64,000 nt of DNA from Gracilibacillus timonensis. Lineage in GTDB: Bacteria > Bacillota > Bacilli > Bacillales > Amphibacillaceae. The notes under the pieces are model-generated. The model saw nothing but the letters and a program-made list of their open reading frames with translations. It ran no database searches and was not told where the DNA came from. The first letter of the stretch is position 1, and every line of letters begins with the position of its first letter. Made by a program: the position numbers and the translations under genes. The DNA is taken from the NCBI RefSeq assembly GCF_900086715.1, contig NZ_FLKH01000009.1, forward strand, positions 1 to 64,000, given 5' to 3'. This document shows, piece after piece, positions 61,715-64,000 of this stretch.

Positions 61715-62669
61715 CGGACGCCTCACCTTCCTCTAAATGCTTAGAAAAATGGGCAATCATCATTTGCCGATTAACTTGACCTATGATCTTTCCCTCTTTT
61801 TCAACTAATATCTGCTCATGCTTGGATAATGCCGCTAATGTTTCTGGTAATGTGGCAGTGCTGTTGAGCTGAAAGTCGTCAGCGGTTTTATCTTGGCTAT
61901 AGGTCTTTTCAACAAATGTTTCTAGCTGAAAAGGGACAGTGGCTTTCCCAGCTGATCCGACAAAATCTTTAACAAAGTCATTGGCCGGCTGGTGGATAAT
62001 CTGATCAGGCTTACCGACCTGTACAATCTTGCCATTGTTCATTAAACAAATTCGATCCGCCAATTTTAGCGCTTCTTGCATATCATGGGTGACGAATACA
62101 ATCGTTTTTTGAATGGTTTGTTGGAGATGGATGATATCATCTTGTAATTTTTCTCGGCTGATGGGATCTAATGCACTGAAGGGTTCATCCATCAGGATAA
62201 TATCTGGATCGGCAGCTAATGCCCTGACCACTCCAACCCTTTGTTGTTCACCACCGGATAACTCGTTTGGTTTGCGGTTGCGATAAGTATCAGGTTCAAG
62301 CCCCACCATCTCTAGTAATTCATCGACTCGATCCTTGATTTCATGACTATCCCAACGTTTTAATTCTGGTACAATGGAGATATTTTCTGCAATCGTCATA
62401 TGAGGAAACAAGGCGATTTGCTGCAGGACGTAGCCGATGTTCCAACGCAGCTCCTCCAATTGATATTCACTGATTTTTTGCTCATTGATAAAAAGGGTAC
62501 CATCAGAAATCGGGATTAAGCGATTAATCATTTTTAAGGTGGTTGTTTTACCACAGCCACTCGGACCAATCAGTACGAAGAATTCGCCTTGGTTGATGGT
62601 GAGATCAATAGAATCAACGGCAACTGTGCCATCGGGAAATTGCTTACTAACATCTTTAAAGGTAATCAT
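61707..62669 (-). CDS. Glycine betaine/choline ABC transporter ATPase (OpuCA-like)
   Basis: The 320-residue ATPase has Walker A GPSGCGKTT, signature LSGGEQQRVGVVRAL, Walker B IILMDEPFSALDP and the H-loop FVTHDMQEA. A C-terminal extension of about 80 residues holds a short CBS-like region that may sense ionic strength. AAAGGAGGGG precedes the ATG. It overlaps the permease gene by eight bases; the two genes form an osmoprotection operon. Confidence 0.88.
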   Translation of the reverse strand: MITFKDVSKQFPDGTVAVDSIDLTINQGEFFVLIGPSGCGKTTTLKMINRLIPISDGTLFINEQKISEYQLEELRWNIGYVLQQIALFPHMTIAENISIVPELKRWDSHEIKDRVDELLEMVGLEPDTYRNRKPNELSGGEQQRVGVVRALAADPDIILMDEPFSALDPISREKLQDDIIHLQQTIQKTIVFVTHDMQEALKLADRICLMNNGKIVQVGKPDQIIHQPANDFVKDFVGSAGKATVPFQLETFVEKTYSQDKTADDFQLNSTATLPETLAALSKHEQILVEKEGKIIGQVNRQMMIAHFSKHLEEGEASDA

Positions 62670-63319
62670 CGAGCCGAAAACCCCTCCTTTACAGTTTATC
62701 TACAATATATATTGATTCCCTTCTGGCTTGATTTCAAACGTGGTAAACGATGAGGCGGTGGAGTCGGCTTCAGCACGTTCTGCGATGCACAGGACGTGCA
62801 AGTGCAGGCGTTGTGACAATGGGTTTCGGTGGGGCGAGTAATCGCAGTTCCAGGAAGGCACGGATTTAGCCTGTGAACCGTGTTTGCGAGTCTCCGCATT
62901 TCTCTCCGCTAGCGGTTTAACAGTGATTATCACTGCAAGGATGAAGCGTTCTAAGTACCTAGATAGTATGGCAACAAAAAGAAACAAACCGTCCACTGAT
63001 TTTTCGGCCTCATAAAGGCTCCATGCTACAAGGTAGTTCTTTCATTTATAAAAATCATAATGTATGATCGAATCGTTCTCAACAAAATATTCTGGCATGG
63101 TTATGGTGCCTAGATCCCTTCATCCTCGCAGTCCATTCGATTGTCGTACTATACTACCTAGCGGAACTTATTTCCGCAACGCCTATTAGCACTGACAAAC
63201 AATCCACTTTACTACATGGAATAAATAGAAGGGCTAACATAATCCGTCTTATCGGTACTCTGATTAATTCAAGGTACGATGATCTAACGTAACCTATTCC
63301 CAGAGCGTTTTGCCTAACA
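62670..63319. other. Long intergenic region with dispersed repeats
   Basis: This region has no credible gene. Frames on the minus strand near 62700-63000 lack ribosome sites and have unnatural composition (many Cys, His and Pro). The right half carries copy B of the second dispersed repeat. The left half is unusually GC-rich (GGTGGGGCGAG, GGCACGG) compared with its surroundings. Confidence 0.5.
62920..63290 (-). repeat. Dispersed repeat family 2, copy B
   Basis: Read on the minus strand, ACCTTGAATTAATC, then TACCGATAAGACGGAT, the CTAGGTAGTA block and TCCTTGCAGTGATAATCA correspond to blocks at 6205-6340. The interior differs in length. Confidence 0.45.
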
Positions 63320-63360
63320 TAAAAAACGATATGCTCCTTTATATAAAGAGCACATCGCTT
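63320..63360 (-). terminator. Terminator of the glycolate oxidase subunit gene
   Basis: On the minus strand GCGATGTGCTC pairs with GAGCATATCGT (one mismatch) across an AT-rich loop and is followed by TTTTTTATG. Confidence 0.7.
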
Positions 63361-63376
63361 GCCTAATCCAGTATGA

Positions 63377-64000
63377 CTAGAGATTGGATGTTTCATGGTT
63401 AACCGCTTCTAATAGTAAATCGACAATATGAACCGCCCGTACTTGGTCGGCCAATCCTTCGCGTTCAATGCCTAGCTTCATCTGCAATAAACAGCCAGGG
63501 TTTGCCGTGACAATGGTGGAAGCATTGCTGGCCTTGGTATAGGCCATTTTCGTATCTAAAATCTGCATGGACATCTCTGTTTCCACGATATTATATATGC
63601 CAGCCGATCCACAGCAGCTATCAGCCTTTTCCATCTCTTGAAAATGAATACCATCAATGGCACCTAACAAAGTACGAGGAGCTTGTTCCGTTTTCATCAC
63701 ATTGCGTAAATGACAGGAATCTTGATAAGTGATCGTTTGTGCTGGCAAAGAGAGCGGCTGCATAAGGTGAAAATGTAAATCAACTAATATACTAGTGATA
63801 TCCTTAACTTTACTAGTAAAGCGCTGTGCTCGTTCTGCCCATTCAGGATCATCTTTTAGTAAGTGGTCATAGTCAATCAGGAAGGCCCCGCAGCCACCCG
63901 CGTTAGAAATAATATAGTCCGCTTCTGTTTGCTCAAATGCTTCGATATTTCGTCTGGCCAATGCTTTAGCAGCTTCTTTTTCTCCACTATGTCCATGTAA
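63377..64000 (-). CDS. glcF: Glycolate oxidase iron-sulfur subunit GlcF, C-terminal part (cut by window edge)
   Basis: The frame is open from the window edge at 64000 to a stop at 63377 and gives 207 residues. It starts with LHGHSGEKEAAKALARRNIEAF. It then has the CCG-domain cysteine motifs IISNAGGCGAFLIDY, DSCHLRNVMK, KADSCCGSAGIYN and TANPGCLLQMKLG, which define the heterodisulfide-reductase-like C-terminal half of GlcF. It transfers electrons from glycolate oxidation to the respiratory chain. The N-terminal 4Fe-4S ferredoxin half lies outside the window. Confidence 0.88.
   Translation of the reverse strand, partial: LHGHSGEKEAAKALARRNIEAFEQTEADYIISNAGGCGAFLIDYDHLLKDDPEWAERAQRFTSKVKDITSILVDLHFHLMQPLSLPAQTITYQDSCHLRNVMKTEQAPRTLLGAIDGIHFQEMEKADSCCGSAGIYNIVETEMSMQILDTKMAYTKASNASTIVTANPGCLLQMKLGIEREGLADQVRAVHIVDLLLEAVNHETSNL

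Noticed and set aside
62696-63396. Several 67-98 codon frames on the minus strand upstream of the OpuC operon
   Set aside because: They lack ribosome sites, overlap one another in different frames, and have compositions unlike real proteins. The region carries dispersed repeats.

Overview
The window comes from a low-GC, Gram-positive spore-former of the Bacillaceae. The evidence is the AGGAGG-type ribosome sites, frequent TTG/GTG starts, a SinI/SinR pair, a Bacillus-type eps operon, a CcpA-type cre site and an OpuC-type osmolyte transporter. A moderately halophilic or halotolerant genus of the Gracilibacillus/Amphibacillus type is plausible, but the genus cannot be fixed from sequence alone.

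Layout. 1-6.2 kb: an Rpn-type nuclease fragment, a type I sulfatase, a small membrane peptide, an ABC exporter with a LytTR/DUF3021 regulator pair, and a hemerythrin. 6.2-33.1 kb: a long exopolysaccharide (eps) operon. It holds Wzz and tyrosine-kinase modules, EpsC, many GT2 and GT4 glycosyltransferases, an EpsG polymerase, GalE, EpsL, a sugar formyltransferase, EpsN, a SinR paralogue, a CDP-glycerol branch, an ABC flippase, an acyltransferase, RmlA and RmlC. 33.4-34.5 kb: an isolated SAF-domain oxidoreductase. 34.5-42.6 kb: a complete lasso-peptide operon of the paeninodin class (cyclase, precursor, HPr-kinase-like kinase, B1, B2, nucleotidyltransferase, ABC exporter) that ends in a membrane-anchored metallophosphoesterase. 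42.8-44.2 kb: a cyclic-di-GMP-I riboswitch in front of sinI, a solo transposon end, then sinR. 44.5-50.4 kb: an aldo/keto reductase and a sugar catabolic cluster (AraC, Gfo/Idh oxidoreductase, isomerase, GPH symporter). 50.6-64 kb: ordinary metabolic genes (Rpn nuclease, quinone oxidoreductase/MarR, 2-hydroxyacid dehydrogenase, SDR, pullulanase, esterase, OpuC-type transporter, GlcF fragment).

The main result is a regulatory circuit that can be read from the sequence. Near-perfect SinR palindromes (GTTCTTT-N2-AAGAAC type) occur as pairs at two places only. One pair is in the eps promoter, with one site filling the -35/-10 spacer. The other pair is in the leader of the lasso-peptide operon. 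The SinR gene lies just downstream of the lasso operon, and the gene for its antagonist SinI is preceded by a c-di-GMP-I aptamer. The inferred path is c-di-GMP to SinI to SinR to joint control of biofilm matrix and a phosphorylated lasso peptide. Further layers include a candidate EAR antitermination element between epsB and epsC with intrinsic terminators inside downstream eps genes, a nested terminator-like hairpin in the lasso leader, and a SinR paralogue encoded inside the eps operon.

The intergenic DNA is rich in repeats: a MITE-like family with TATATAAGTTGAA ends (three copies), a second dispersed family (two copies), a six-unit 51-bp tandem array that abuts a shortened glycosyltransferase gene, and the solo right end of an IS200/IS605-type element between sinI and sinR.
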